A stretch of DNA of 37,702 bases, taken from positions 1 through 37,702 of the forward strand of contig CALNWS010000045.1 in the NCBI GenBank assembly GCA_940747215.1, in the 5' to 3' direction. The position numbers and the translations under genes are program-made. The stretch comes from an uncultured Paraburkholderia sp. (GTDB lineage: Bacteria; Pseudomonadota; Gammaproteobacteria; Burkholderiales; Burkholderiaceae). How positions within the stretch are numbered: the first letter of the stretch is position 1; every line of letters begins with the position of its first letter. Of this stretch, positions 1 through 9,624 are shown in pieces. A model generated the notes under the pieces. It was not told the origin of the DNA. It saw only the letters and a list, made by a program, of their open reading frames with translations, and did no database searches.

Positions 1-230
1 CCGCTGAGTGCGTGCGTCTGGTTCCCTTTGTCATTCCCCGGTTCCTCTGCCCGCATTATCCGCTGGCTCAGGCCCCGGCCGCTCCACTGATCCGGCTGTC
101 CAAATTCCCGCGACCACCTCTGAGCGCATACGAAAGACCAACGCCAAGCAGTCCTCCGCATCCTGATCATGATCACCTTCGCTATAAGACCGCGCAACGC
201 CACCTTCCAAACTGATCACGTTCGCCGAAA

Positions 231-1246
231 CGGCTGATCATCATCACCGAAATCCGCATCGACAACGACGGTTTCACCGACGACGTGACTCCCATCAAAT
301 GCGCAATCACGGTGGCGGGGTCAGCGGTGAAAGTCGACTTCGCCGGATCTTCGCCGCAAGTGCGCGGTGCGATCAATTCCACGCTGTCATTCGTCAAGTC
401 GGCGACATACCTGAGCGTGCGCTGTGCGCTCGACGCCGATGTTCCTAACAACGCGGGCGTGTATCGGTGCATCGAGATAACCGCACCGGAAGGTTCCATT
501 CTGAATCCGCGTATGCCGGCGCCTGTGGCGGCGCGTGCGCTGACCGGCTATCGCGTGGTCGACTGCGTACGGCGCACTGGCCCAGATTGCGCCGAAGAAG
601 GTGATGGCGGCCAGCGAAGGGGGCAATACCGTTATTGCACTGAGCGACTACGACAAGGACGCGAGCGAGCCCTTCATTCTCGTGGACATAATAACGGCGC
701 ATGGGGTGGTCGCTTCAACAAGGACGGCATCGAAGGGGTGACCAATCCATCGCAGAACATGTCGAACATGCCGATCGAAACGCTGGAAGCGCGCTATCCG
801 ATCGTGATGGAGGAATACGGTTTCGCTCTTGACTCGGGCGGTGCCGGGCAATATCGCGGCGGTTTGGGGCTCGTGCGTGAATACCGCGTCGAAGTGGAAG
901 AGGTCGTCGCACAGATCCGTTCCGATCGCGCGGCGCATGCACCGTACGGCTTGTTCGGCGGTGCGGAAGGAGCGCGTTCGGCGAACTATCTGCACACCGG
1001 AAACGACCTGGCACCTCTACCGAGCAAGTTCACTCGCACGCTGCAACGCGGCGCGATCATCCGCCACGAACAGAGGCGGGAGGTGGTGGATATGGTGCGC
1101 CATCCGAACGTGCGCTGGAGCTGATCGAATCCGACCTTGCGAATGGCAAGGTCACCCGTGAGTACGCGGAGCGGCACCACAACGTCGTATTCGACAGCGA
1201 ACGCATCGATCGCGACCGCACGGCGGCTGCGTGGACAAAAAAATAA
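231..1246 (+). pseudogene. hyuB: Hydantoinase B / N-methylhydantoinase subunit, 3' part, frameshifted
   Basis: C-terminal portion of a HyuB-family subunit (partner of HyuA in ATP-dependent opening of hydantoin or oxoproline-like rings). Recognisable family blocks are VDFAGSSPQVRGAINST, NGAWGGRFNKDGIEGV and SGGAGQYRGGLGLVREY. HyuB is normally about 550 residues, so roughly the first 250 are absent; nothing recognisable fills 1-230. The reading frame leaves and re-enters near 568 and 693 (the block YGALAQIAPKKVMAASEGGN reads in another frame). It shifts again near 1073, after which the true tail (glycine-rich stretch, ...TAAAWTKK) ends at the TAA at 1244. That stop lies 9 nt before the RidA-like gene, so the two were one transcription unit. 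The family call is firm; loss of function is inferred from truncation plus three frameshifts. Confidence 0.88.
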
Positions 1247-1255
1247 ACGGAGGAC

Positions 1256-1730
1256 ATGATGACGCTCAACCTCAAGGCGCGGCTCAAGGAACTGGGCATC
1301 GAGCTGCCCGACTCCGCTCCGAAACTCGGCGCCAACTTCCTGCCGGTCAAGCGCGTGGGCAATCTGCTGTACGTGTCGGGCCAGGTACCGGTCCTGAACG
1401 GCGTGGATCAGTACGTCGGCAAACTGGGGCGCGGCGTGATGATCGAAGAGGGTCAGGCGGCAGCCCGATTGTGTGCGGTCAACATGCTGGCGCAAGTCAA
1501 TCGGGCGGTCGACGGCGATTTCAGCAAAGTTGCCGGATGCGTACGACTCGGTGGTTTCGTGAACGCGGCCGAAGACTTCACCGACCATCCGAAGGTCATT
1601 AACGGTGCGTCCGACCTGATGGTCGACGTGATGGGCGAAGCGGGGCGCCACACCCGGGCGGCGGTGGGCGCATCTCGCTGCCTCGCGGCGTGGCAGTGGA
1701 ACTGGAGGACACATATTCGAGCTCGTGTAA
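1256..1730 (+). pseudogene. RidA/YjgF-family enamine/imine deaminase-like protein, frameshifted tail
   Basis: Starts at the first of two consecutive ATGs, preceded by GGAGG at 1248-1252. It reads as a roughly 155-residue RidA/YjgF/TdcF-superfamily protein of the longer type (LYVSGQVPVLNGVDQYVGKLG, AVNMLAQVNRAV, VRLGGFVNAAEDFTDHPKVINGASDLMVDV). The frame breaks near 1668, and again near 1713 through an apparent AT insertion. Restoring both gives the expected end GVAVELEDTFELV and the TAA at 1728. RidA proteins hydrolyse reactive enamine/imine intermediates. Next to a hydantoinase, amino-acid transporter and FAD amino-acid oxidase, a role cleaning up imines from that pathway is plausible. About 125 residues of the core are intact. 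Confidence 0.85.
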
Positions 1731-1909
1731 GTGCGATCGCCAGCCTGTGAAGTGACGATCCATCGGCGCGGAACGTAGTGAAAAAGTTTTGAAATGCAGC
1801 ACAAACGGTCCCTGCCATCGGGAAGGAGCCGGCAAAGCGTGAAGACCCCGTAACGTCCCGCGACACGCGAGTAGGACGGTAACCTAACTCAAGAGTAGTG
1901 AGGTTCTCA

Positions 1910-2741
1910 ATGCTTCGGAAGACTCGCATTTTCGGTCGTACATTGATGTGTGCGGCTGCATTCGGTTTTTCATGACCGCGCAGGCGGCACATGCTCAGGA
2001 TTCTTCGACGTGGCAGAGTGTCCGTAAGGCTGGTGTATTGCGCTGCGGAATTGCGACTTCACCACCTTACACCATAAAAGATCCGAAGACAGGTGCATAC
2101 AGTGGAATTTTCCCGGACCTGTGCCGCGACTTCGGTGAGAAGGTCCTGAAGGTGAAGGTCGAATATTTCGATACGACATGGGACAACATCGTCGCCGGCC
2201 TGCAATCGGACAAGTGGGATCTTTCCCTTTCGCTGAACGACACGCCGGAGCGCGAGAAGGCCATCTCTTTCTCGAAGCCGGTAATCGACTACAGCGTGAC
2301 CTTCACCTACAACAAGAACAAATCCGAAGCTGAAAGCCGTGCATACGATTTCGGACATCGACAAGCCGGGCTACACGGTCACCGTCATGTCCGGCTCGGC
2401 AGGGGACAAGGCGGTTTCGGCTGTGCTGAAACAGGCGACGGTCATGCGTCTGCCCAGTTTCGACGAAACGCGCCTCGCGTTGATGTCCAAGCGTGCCGAC
2501 CTCCTCGCTGACGACAACATGAGCAACCTGCTGTTGACGCGCGCGCATCCGGAGTGGGCAGAGGCGTTCAAGCCGGATCCACTGCTCGCGCCGCAGGGTA
2601 TCTGCTTCGGCGTGCGCAAGGAAACACCGGCAGCCTGACATTGCTGTCCTCGACCAGTATATCGATCAGCAGATCAAGGCCGGAACTGTCAACAAGCTGG
2701 TTGACGCATCGGTGAAAGAGACACTCGCGCTGTCCAAATAG
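1910..2741 (+). pseudogene. Periplasmic amino-acid-binding protein of an ABC transporter, frameshifted
   Basis: Extracellular solute-binding protein family 3 (polar amino acids). The ATG at 1910 opens a Sec signal peptide (MLRKTRIFGRTLMCAAAFGF...AQAAHA|QD). The frame is lost at a run of five T (1966-1970); adding one T restores FFMTAQAAHA. The mature domain has GVLRCGIATSPPYTIKD, GIFPDLCRDF, WDNIVAGLQSDKWDLSLS and TPEREKAISFSKP. A second shift near 2335 leads to TISDIDKPGYTVTVMSGSAGD, and a third near 2628 leads to IAVLDQYIDQQIKAGTVNKL...ETLALSK with TAG at 2739. All family segments are present across the three frames, so decay is by small indels only. It is the first gene of the transporter set (ATPase 2878, permeases 3729 and 4400). 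Confidence 0.9.
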
Positions 2742-2877
2742 TCTTGGTGGTATCGGTGGCGTGCCCGGAGATGACGCCACCATCGCGTCCACGCGACGAG
2801 ACGACGTCCGACCAGATCGTCAGCCGAATGGATATTTATCGAGCGCAAGTACTGTGCTCCGCTGGAGAATGGTTCCC

Positions 2878-3717
2878 ATGTTGCTATTTCAGACACAGTC
2901 AGATCCGGTGGCTAAGCTGACCGGTGCGGAAACTTTGTCGCCTCTGCCGACGACGTCTGCAAATTTCGTGCAGTTGCGCGACGTGTATAAATCGTATGGC
3001 AAAAATCTCGTCGTAATGGACCGCATGAGTCTGGATATGTGAGCCGACGACCGGCTCGTCGTCATCGGTCCGAGCGGAAGCGGCAAAAGCTCACTGCTGC
3101 GAGTGTTGATGGGACTCGAGGGGATCCAGGAAGGCGATATCGGCTTTCTCGGGCGTCCTTATATAAAAGGGGGCACGGGTCGCGGCTCGGCGAAGATCGA
3201 CGTAAAACTGCAACGGCAAATCGGCATGGTGTTCCAGCACTACACCCTGTTTCCTCATCTCCCGGTGCCAGGTAATCTGATTCTGGCGCCTGTGAAGGTG
3301 GGCGGGCTGTCGAAGGGCGAAGCAACCGACCGGGCGCGCAAATATCTCGCTCGCCTCGGGCTCGAAAGTAAGCTGAACGCATACCCGAGCCAGCTATCAG
3401 GCGGTCAGAAGCAGCGGGTCGCCATCGCGCGAGCTCTGATGCTCGAACCCAAGTTGATGCTCTTCGACGAAGTGACGTCTGCACTCGACCCAGAAATGGT
3501 CATCGAAGTGCAGAACGTGATGCTACAACTCGCGGACCAGAAAATGGCCATGATCATCGTCACGCACGACATGCATTTCGCGCGCGACATCGCTGCGTGC
3601 GTGATTTTCTGCACGGGTGGGAAAGCGGTCGAGCAGGGGCCTCCCGCAGAAATATTCAAATGTCCGAAGGAAGCGCGCACCCGCGAGTTTCTTGAGAAAG
3701 TCCTCCATCTGGACTAG
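2878..3717 (+). pseudogene. Polar amino-acid ABC transporter ATP-binding protein with in-frame TGA
   Basis: ATPase of the HisP/GlnQ type. ATG at 2878 and an in-frame TGA at 3040-3042 (SLDM*ADDRLVVIG), just before Walker A GPSGSGKS. The rest reads to TAG at 3715: Q-loop FQHYTLFPHL, signature LSGGQKQRVAIARAL, Walker B LMLFDEVTSALDPE and H-loop IVTHDMHFA. Changes at normally conserved places suggest relaxed selection: DEPTSALDPE is DEVTSALDPE, HLTV is HLPV, and the late FFDGG region reads FCTGG. A restart at an internal start such as 3103 would lack Walker A and be non-functional. The stop codon is 11 nt before the first permease. Confidence 0.9.
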
Positions 3718-3728
3718 AGGGCAGAGCT

Positions 3729-4373
3729 ATGAGTTATCACTTCGATTTCGGCTTCCTCAAAGGTAGTGCCGGACCTCTGCTTGAAGGGCTGAAAGTCACC
3801 ATTGAACTCGCGCTCGCCGCGAACGTGATGGGGCTCGTGCTGGGCTTCCTGCTCTGCCTGATGGTGATGAGCCGTTGGACGATCGTCCGCTGGCCCGCGC
3901 AGCTATTCATCGAATTCTTCTGCTGCACACCGGCACTGTTGCAGATCGCCTGGTTCTTCTACTGCATTTCGATGATGGTGAACGTGTTCATCGATCCCGT
4001 CGGGCGTACTCGCCCTCAGTCTAAACCTCACTGCGTTCAATGCCGAGGCGTACCGTGCCGGCGTACAGGCGGTGCCTAGGGAGCATCTAGACGCCTGTAT
4101 CGCGCTCGGTCTCAAACTATGCAGTGTACACTATACGTGATCTTGCCGCAGGCGCTGCGCAGTGCACTGCCTGTGTTGATGACGAATGGAATTGGCACGT
4201 TGCAGCAAAGCGCGCTCGTCGCAATCGTGGCTGTCGCAAACCTGATGTATGTCGCGAAAAGCCTCGCCACCGAAGCGTATCGGCCGCTCGAGACCTATTC
4301 GGTCGTGGCGCTCATTTACTTCGCGTTGTCGTTGCCTGTTTCGCGACTGGTCCATGTCATCGAACGCCGCTAG
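3729..4373 (+). pseudogene. Amino-acid ABC transporter permease (first), two frameshifts
   Basis: HisM/HisQ-type inner-membrane permease. The ATG at 3729 follows GAGGGCAGAGCT. Hydrophobic segments are visible (VTIELALAANVMGLVLGFLL, PALLQIAWFFYC). The frame slips near 3999, after which LALSLNLTAFNAEAYRAGVQ and the EAA-loop region AVPREHLDACIALGL read in frame 1. It slips back near 4118, and the tail (VILPQALRSALPVLMTNGI ... ALIYFALSLPVSRLVHVIER) ends at TAG 4371. The EAA loop that contacts the ATPase is therefore out of frame with both ends. Length after repair (about 214 residues) is normal. Confidence 0.88.
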
Positions 4374-4399
4374 GACGCGGCAGTCCAACGCTAGGGGAT

Positions 4400-4988
4400 A
4401 TGACTTTTGACGTCTCCATTATCGCATCCTACTGGCTGGTGCTCCTCAAAGGGCTGGGACTGACTGTGGCTTTCACGAGCGGTTGCGCTCTGCTGGGCAG
4501 CATGCTCGGTTTCGGGCTGAGCCTGCTGCGGATGTCGCCTTCGCGGCTAGTCAAGACCATCACCATGCTCTACGTCGAATTTTTTCGCGGCACGCCGCTA
4601 CTCATCCAACTCTTCTGGGTGTTCTTCTGTTTCCCGGTCGTCTTCCGCCTTCCGATTCCGCCGTATCTGTCTGTCATCATCTCGCTCACGCTTTACATGA
4701 CGGCGATCACGAGTGAAACTTTCCGTGGGGCGCTCAAATCGATTTCGTCCGAGCAACACGACGCGTGCATCGCGCTGATGCTTGACCCCACGCGTGAAAA
4801 TCGTTCACGTCATTTTCCCGCAGACCTTGTTGCGCGCCATTCCACCGCTGCTATCGAACATCATCAGCCTGTTCAAAGAAAGCGCGTTGAGCTCTTCGGT
4901 GGGCGTGATTTACTTCGTGGTTGCCTTCCCGCTCACCAGACTGGTCGGCGTTATCGAAACCCGATTTCTGCGACGTTCCGCTTACTGA
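4400..4988 (+). pseudogene. Amino-acid ABC transporter permease (second), frameshift and internal deletion
   Basis: Second permease of the set. The ATG at 4400 is preceded by AGGGGAT. The N-terminal part is normal: ASYWLVLLKGLGLTVAFTSG, VEFFRGTPLLIQLFWVFF and YMTAITSETFRGALKSI. A one-base insertion near 4780 displaces the frame; the other frame then gives LTPRVKIVHVIFPQTLLRAI and LLSNIISLFKESALSSSVG. After SSVG the sequence goes straight to VIYFVVAFPLTRLVGVIE, so about 20-25 residues (the segment before the last membrane helix in homologues) are missing in frame. Ends at TGA 4986. The deletion size is inferred from family memory, not alignment. Confidence 0.87.
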
Positions 4989-5036
4989 GCTCACGAGTGC
5001 ATGCATCACTCGGCCCGTATCACGGATTAAAAAAAG

Positions 5037-6330
5037 ATGAACTCTGTACCTCTCGATAACTACATCTCACAGGCACCGGCTGCCGACCCGTCGAAGCAGG
5101 CGGTTGTCGTCGGCGGTGGCATTGTTGGCACCTGTTGCGCGCTTAATCTGCAGCGCAGCGGCTTCTCCGTGACGCTGGTCGATCCAGCGGCTCCAGGCGA
5201 CAGCACGGCCAAGTGGAGTTACGGGCAGATTTCGGTCGGAGAAATCATTCCGCTATCGAAGCCCGGCATTCTGATGAAGGTGCCTGGCTGGATGATGGAT
5301 CAGACGGGTCCGCTTGCCATGCGTCCGGGCGCGCTCCCGGGCATCATTCCTTGGCTGCTGCGCTTCATGGCGTGTGCGCGTCATTCACGCATCGACGATA
5401 TTGCCCGTTCGATGGCGACTCTCACGGAACATGTGTTCGCAGACTACGCAACGTTGCTCGATGCATGCGATGATAAAGATCTTATCCGCCAGCGATCTGT
5501 TCTTCAGGTTTTCGATGGACCAAAGGGCATCGAGAGAGAACGTTCGCATAATGAATTGCGCCAGTCGCTAGGCTTTGAGTCCCGTGTACTAAGCGCAGCG
5601 GAAATCGGCGATCTCGAGCCGGCACTCGCCGGCCACTTCTCGCACGGTATCCTGCTGCCGCAGTGGCGTTTCGTTAGCGACACGGAAGGCTTCATCGCCG
5701 CGTTGACGGAAAGCTTCTAACGGCAGGGCGGTCGCCGGATCCGCAGCAGCGTCGCTTCAATTAACGAAGACCAGGGCAAGGCCACTGGCGTTACGCTTTA
5801 GCAAGGGCGAACGTGTTGCGGCCGCCCATGTGGTTCTGGCGTCGGGGGCGGGCGCGCGACAGTTTTTCACTCTGCTCGGAATCGACGTTCCGCTCGAAGG
5901 CGTGGCGGGTTACCAAGTTCTGTTGAGCGACTCTGGGGTCGAATTCCGCAACTCCGTGATCTACGGAGACGGCGGCTTATGCTTCACGCCGATGCGACGC
6001 GGTCTGCAGATTGGCGGCACGATCGAATTTGCGCGGCGGGGCGCGGCACCAAACTCCCGGCGCGCACAGATCATTCTCGACAAAGCCCGACGCGTACTAC
6101 CGCAACTGAAAATGGAATCGCACGAGTTCGGCGTCGGGTATCGCCTGTTTTTACCGGATACGAAACCGATTATCGACCGCTCGAAACGGCTTCCCAATGT
6201 ATTGATGGCAATCGGGCACGGCCAACTGGGATTGACACTGGGCGTAACGACGGGACGGCTGATCGCCGAAATGGCATCAGGGCGCAGCCCGTCGACTGAC
6301 CTGTCGCCCTTTAGCGCGTATCGTTTCTGA
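5037..6330 (+). pseudogene. DadA-like FAD-dependent amino-acid oxidoreductase, nonsense plus frameshift
   Basis: D-amino-acid dehydrogenase/glycine oxidase family (DAO fold). The ATG at 5037 is followed by the dinucleotide-binding motif VVVGGGIVGTCCALNLQRSG. Further blocks: KWSYGQISVGEIIPLSKPG, PGALPGIIPWLLRF, RQRSVLQVF and, near the end, LPNVLMAIGHGQLGLTLGVTTGRLIAEMASG (FAD-binding C-terminal block). A TAA interrupts at 5718-5720. One extra T near 5797 shifts the frame; removing it gives LSKGERVAAAHVVLASGAGARQF and an open frame to TGA 6328. The family oxidises D-amino acids or cyclic imino acids to keto acids and feeds electrons to quinones. Its position after an amino-acid transporter and before a proline-racemase homologue supports a catabolic operon. 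Confidence 0.9.
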
Positions 6331-6407
6331 TTATCGAGGGCGGCTATGCATGTCGCCTTCACCGTTAATCCAGCAAGGCTAGGACCTATCAGGGAAATGA
6401 GGTAATC

Positions 6408-7310
6408 ATGCGTTGGAAAAAATCTGTACAACTCGTCGGCGTGCACTGTGAAGGCGAAATCGGCAAGGTCATCACCGGCGGTGTCGTCAATATTCCCGGC
6501 GAGACGATGCTCGACAAGATGAACTACATCAACGAGGTCGATGACAGCCTGCGGCGCTTCGTCGTGCTGGAGCCGAGAGGATGTCTGCAGATGCCGGTCA
6601 ATGTGCTGCTGTCGCCAACGCGTCCCGAAGCTCATGTGGGCTTCATCGTCCTGCAGTCTGACAAGGCGTATCCGATGTCAGGCAGCAATTCGATCTGCGT
6701 GGTCACCGCGCTGCTCGAACTCGGCATGGTGCCGATGCAGGAACCCGAGACCACCGTCGTGCTCGATACGCCGGCAGGGCTCGTAACGGCAGAGGCGACC
6801 TGCGAGGACGGCCGTTGCACGTCGGTTTCGCTCAACATAGTGCCTGCGTTCGTCGAACATCTCGACGTGCTCGTCGACACGGAGACGCACGGCAAGATCA
6901 AGGTGGATATCGCATTTGGCGGTGTCTATTACGCGCTCGTCGACGTCGATCAACTCGGCATCACCATCGTGCCGGAGAACGCACGCCCGCTTGCCGATCT
7001 GGGTGTCGCACTGCGTGCCGTGATCGATGCACAGGTCAAGGTTCAGCATCCATTGTATTCGGCCATCAACAAGATCGCTTACGTGATGTTCCGCAACCGT
7101 CTGGACGGCACGACATACCAGACATGCACGACATTGTCGCCAGGCCGGATCGATCGCTCGTCGTGCGGTATGGGCAGTTCAGAGAACCTCGCTACTCTTG
7201 CTGCTCGCGGCAAGGTCAAAGCAGGCGACGCACTCGCTTCGCGTTCGACTATTGGCAGCGAGTTCCAGGTCGAGCTTCTCGGCGAAACCGAAGTTAGTGG
7301 AAGAGCCGCG
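6408..7310 (+). pseudogene. Proline racemase-family enzyme (hydroxyproline epimerase/dehydratase type), 3' truncated
   Basis: Starts at the ATG at 6408 and stays open for about 300 residues: VGVHCEGEIGKVITGGV, PRGCLQMPVNVLLSPT, PMSGSNSICVVTALLELGM, DIAFGGVYYALVDVDQLGI, DRSSCGMGSSENLATLAARG and STIGSEFQVELLGETEVSG. In proline racemase two cysteines act as acid/base pair. Here the first position is the serine/asparagine region of MSGSNS and the second is the cysteine of DRSSCGMG, so this is a Ser/Cys-type member. Such members act on hydroxyprolines rather than proline. After about GRAAVN (7310) the sequence changes to the reverse-strand hydrolase fragment, removing about the last 30-40 residues. 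The reading frame continues to 7457 through foreign sequence, so a chimaeric protein could be made. Confidence 0.88.
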
Positions 7311-7317
7311 GTTAACG

Positions 7318-7645
7318 TCTGCGCGATCGCATCGAGCCATGTTTCACACCGGACGTGCGCCAGATCCGTGGGATGGCCGCCATGCCCCGGCAGCAACATG
7401 TCGAATGCGGGCATCCTGGCGTCGATCAGATGCCTGCGAATACTGCCGAGATCGTGAGGTGTCCCGCCGAGGCCGTGAATCAGTAATACAGCCTGCGTCC
7501 CGACAGGTTGTTCCGGTTTGGCCTCGCTGTCCGCGGGGCACATTGCGCTCCGATGCAATGCATTGGATCTTTCAGCGTTGGCGACGCGGTATTCGTTCGT
7601 AGCAGTCGAGCGAGCGATCGGATGCGGACGGTTCAACGTGCTCAT
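7318..7645 (-). pseudogene. Alpha/beta-hydrolase N-terminal fragment
   Basis: Reverse-strand fragment with the start of an alpha/beta-hydrolase: AVLLIHGLGGTPHDLGSIRR (strand beta-3 and HG oxyanion-hole motif), then LLPGHGGHPTDLAHVRCETWLDAIA, typical of carboxylesterase or monoacylglycerol-lipase-like proteins. The nucleophile elbow (GxSxG) and everything downstream are gone, because the sequence joins the 3'-truncated proline-racemase gene at about 7310-7325. The start is not decided: ATGs at 7645 and 7543 are both possible. It cannot encode an active hydrolase. Confidence 0.75.
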
Positions 7646-7767
7646 CTGCAGCGTAAAACTATGGTCATGTCCTGGCCTTTTCAGAAGACAGTTCAAATTA
7701 ACGCGCGCACGCGGCATGGCCGCCCACTTCGCTGCAGATGTCGGCGCGAACTATTGATGAATGCCGG

Positions 7768-8226
7768 TCAGGCAGGATCGCCGTATCGCGCCCGAATCAC
7801 ACAGCCGTTCCTCACCTCGAGTACGGCGGTACGCACGCGCGGCACTCGTCCGGTCGTGATCAATGGAAGACCGATCCGCTCGGTGAGCATGCGTCGGCGG
7901 TCGCTCAGAAGTGGGAACGGCAGACGTAGCATGTCAGCCACGATCCGCTGGACGAAGGGCGTCTGCGTGGTCACGCCGAACACCTTCGTTCCAACGGATA
8001 GCAGCGCTATGCCTTGCGCGTTGGCGTCCTTGAGCAGATAAGAGAGGTCGTAGGGGCGGGGAGAAGTGCCTGCGCGACTGGCTGGCCGCATGGCGTCCAA
8101 TGGGCTCGCGAAGGGAACGAAAAACAGAATGCCATGCTCGACGTCGCAGAGGTTACACATGCCTCTCGCCGTCGAGATCAGGTCGACGGCAGGTAGCCGT
8201 AAGCCGGTAAAGGGCAATGTACGCAT
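7768..8226 (-). CDS. Peroxiredoxin-like (AhpC/TSA-fold) protein lacking the usual cysteine motif
   Basis: Uninterrupted 152-residue frame from an ATG at 8226 (chosen because LPFTGLRLPAVDL right after it matches family N-termini) to a stop at 7768. Blocks such as GLRLPAVDLIST, GILFFVPFASPLDA, LLSVGTKVFGVTTQTPFVQR and LRLPFPLLSD resemble the Burkholderiaceae AhpC/TSA proteins that normally carry a GCTPQxC peroxidatic motif. At that place this protein reads AGTSPRPYDLSYLLKD, so both cysteines are replaced, and the C-terminus is about 20 residues shorter than usual. It lies 28 nt after the histidine-kinase stop on the same strand, as a third gene of that unit. A thiol peroxidase activity is therefore unlikely; it may be a decayed copy still open by chance. 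Fold assignment is moderate. Confidence 0.6.
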   Translation of the reverse strand: MRTLPFTGLRLPAVDLISTARGMCNLCDVEHGILFFVPFASPLDAMRPASRAGTSPRPYDLSYLLKDANAQGIALLSVGTKVFGVTTQTPFVQRIVADMLRLPFPLLSDRRRMLTERIGLPLITTGRVPRVRTAVLEVRNGCVIRARYGDPA

Positions 8227-8254
8227 GAACGGGATCGGGGTGTTGGGTCGGCAT

Positions 8255-9624
8255 TCAAAGTAACAAACCAACATTGCCCGAACGTTGAGCGCCGCCCAGA
8301 TTCGCGAAAGACCGGAACGTGGCGCGCACGATCGTTCCGCCTGCAGGACCGCTCAGGACGACCACGTTGCCGAGGTGTTGATGCATGACCTCCTGCACCA
8401 GATTCAGGCCGAGGCCGATCCCGCTCTGACGGGGACGTAGCGGTGAAAAGGCTCGAACACCTTTTCCCGTTCAGCGATGGGAATGCCGGGGCCGTCGTCT
8501 TCGACTTCTAGGGTCGTTCCGGACACGCGCACCACGGTATACGTACCGCCATGCTCGGCCGCGTTGTGGACGAGATTGGTGATAACGTGCCTGATTGTGC
8601 CTGCGTTGCCGGCGACCGGCTTGCACTGCGCGACGTTTCGACTTCGATAGACTTTCCGAGGGAGATGAGCAGGGGCGCGAGATCGGCGACCACGTCGCGA
8701 ACCAGCGACGACGGATCGACTCGCGCGCGAGACTGCCTGTCTTCGAGACGATGGAGATCGAGGAGTTGCTCGGCGAGATTCGACAGGCGAGCGACGTCGG
8801 ACTGGAACTCGCACTGTATTTCGATATCTGCCGCCTCGATCTTGACCCGGAGGATCGTAATCGGTGTTCGCAGTTCGTGCGCTGCGGCGGCAATGAATCG
8901 TTCCTGGCGCGCGTAGCCATCGTCAAGCCGGCTGAGCGCAGCGTTGACGGCGCGCACGAGCGGCGCAATTTCGCGCGGTATTTTGTTTTCGGTCAGGCGG
9001 ATGCCGCGCCGGTCGATGTCGATCTGCCCGACTTCTTCCGAAACCTTCGACATGCCCGCGAGCGAACCACCGTACGACCCACGGCGTCGTGATCAGCGTT
9101 ACCAACGCCAGCACGATGAACACGGGCAGTATAAGTGCGTTGGTTGCCATCTCGACCGTCAGCGTTATGGCGGTGACCTTGCCGTGGCCGAGTATCGTCA
9201 ATTCGCCCGCTGGGCCGCTTACGCGCCGGATGGCCGCGGACAGATCGTAGGGCGTCGAGCGGGCGCATACATGCGCGTACGAGATCTGGTTGAGTGCAGG
9301 GATCAGCGATGCATACTACGACGGGACGTGTCCGTACGAAGCGGTTTGTCCCGTTCTGTCGGACGCGATAAACTAGAAACTGGGCGTTTCATGCTGCGCC
9401 TCCCGCAAGGCATCCGTGGGCCTGATTACGAGTCTGCCTGCCGCGTCACGAACGACAGACGCGGCCGCGACGGGCGCAAAGTCCTCCTGCGTGATTGCTC
9501 CGCCACTGTCGAGGCGCAGCAGAAGCGCCGTCAGGACCGCAAATCCGATCGCGAGCGTGGCAAGTTGCACCAGCAGCGGTTGCACGATCAGCGGCCGCTT
9601 GAGGGTAGGTTGACGCGTTTTCAT
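8255..9624 (-). pseudogene. Sensor histidine kinase, multiple interruptions
   Basis: HAMP/HisKA/HATPase sensor kinase. The ATG at 9624 overlaps the response-regulator stop (ATGA). The first membrane segment is LLVQLATLAIGFAVLTALLL; an amber codon follows at 9373-9375. After frame changes between about 9270 and 9050, a second membrane stretch (ALILPVFIVLALVTLITTPW) and the linker EVGQIDIDRRGIRLTENKIP are seen. The phospho-acceptor box is ERFIAAAAHELRTPITILRVKIE (H in HELRTP). A shift near 8620 leads to the N box HVITNLVHNAAEHGG and the G1 box VEDDGPGIP. Another at about 8425 leads to the G2 box SGIGLGLNLVQEVM, ending at TGA 8255. All catalytic boxes survive, but in at least three frames. Confidence 0.88.

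Noticed and set aside
1..230. Small frames at the left edge on both strands.
   Set aside because: Proline- or charge-rich translations with no recognisable motif and no fit to the missing HyuB N-terminus.
986..1804. Long reverse-strand open frame opposite hyuB and the RidA-like gene.
   Set aside because: It is a shadow of the forward-strand genes: no motifs, Arg/His-rich composition, and forward frames have clear families.
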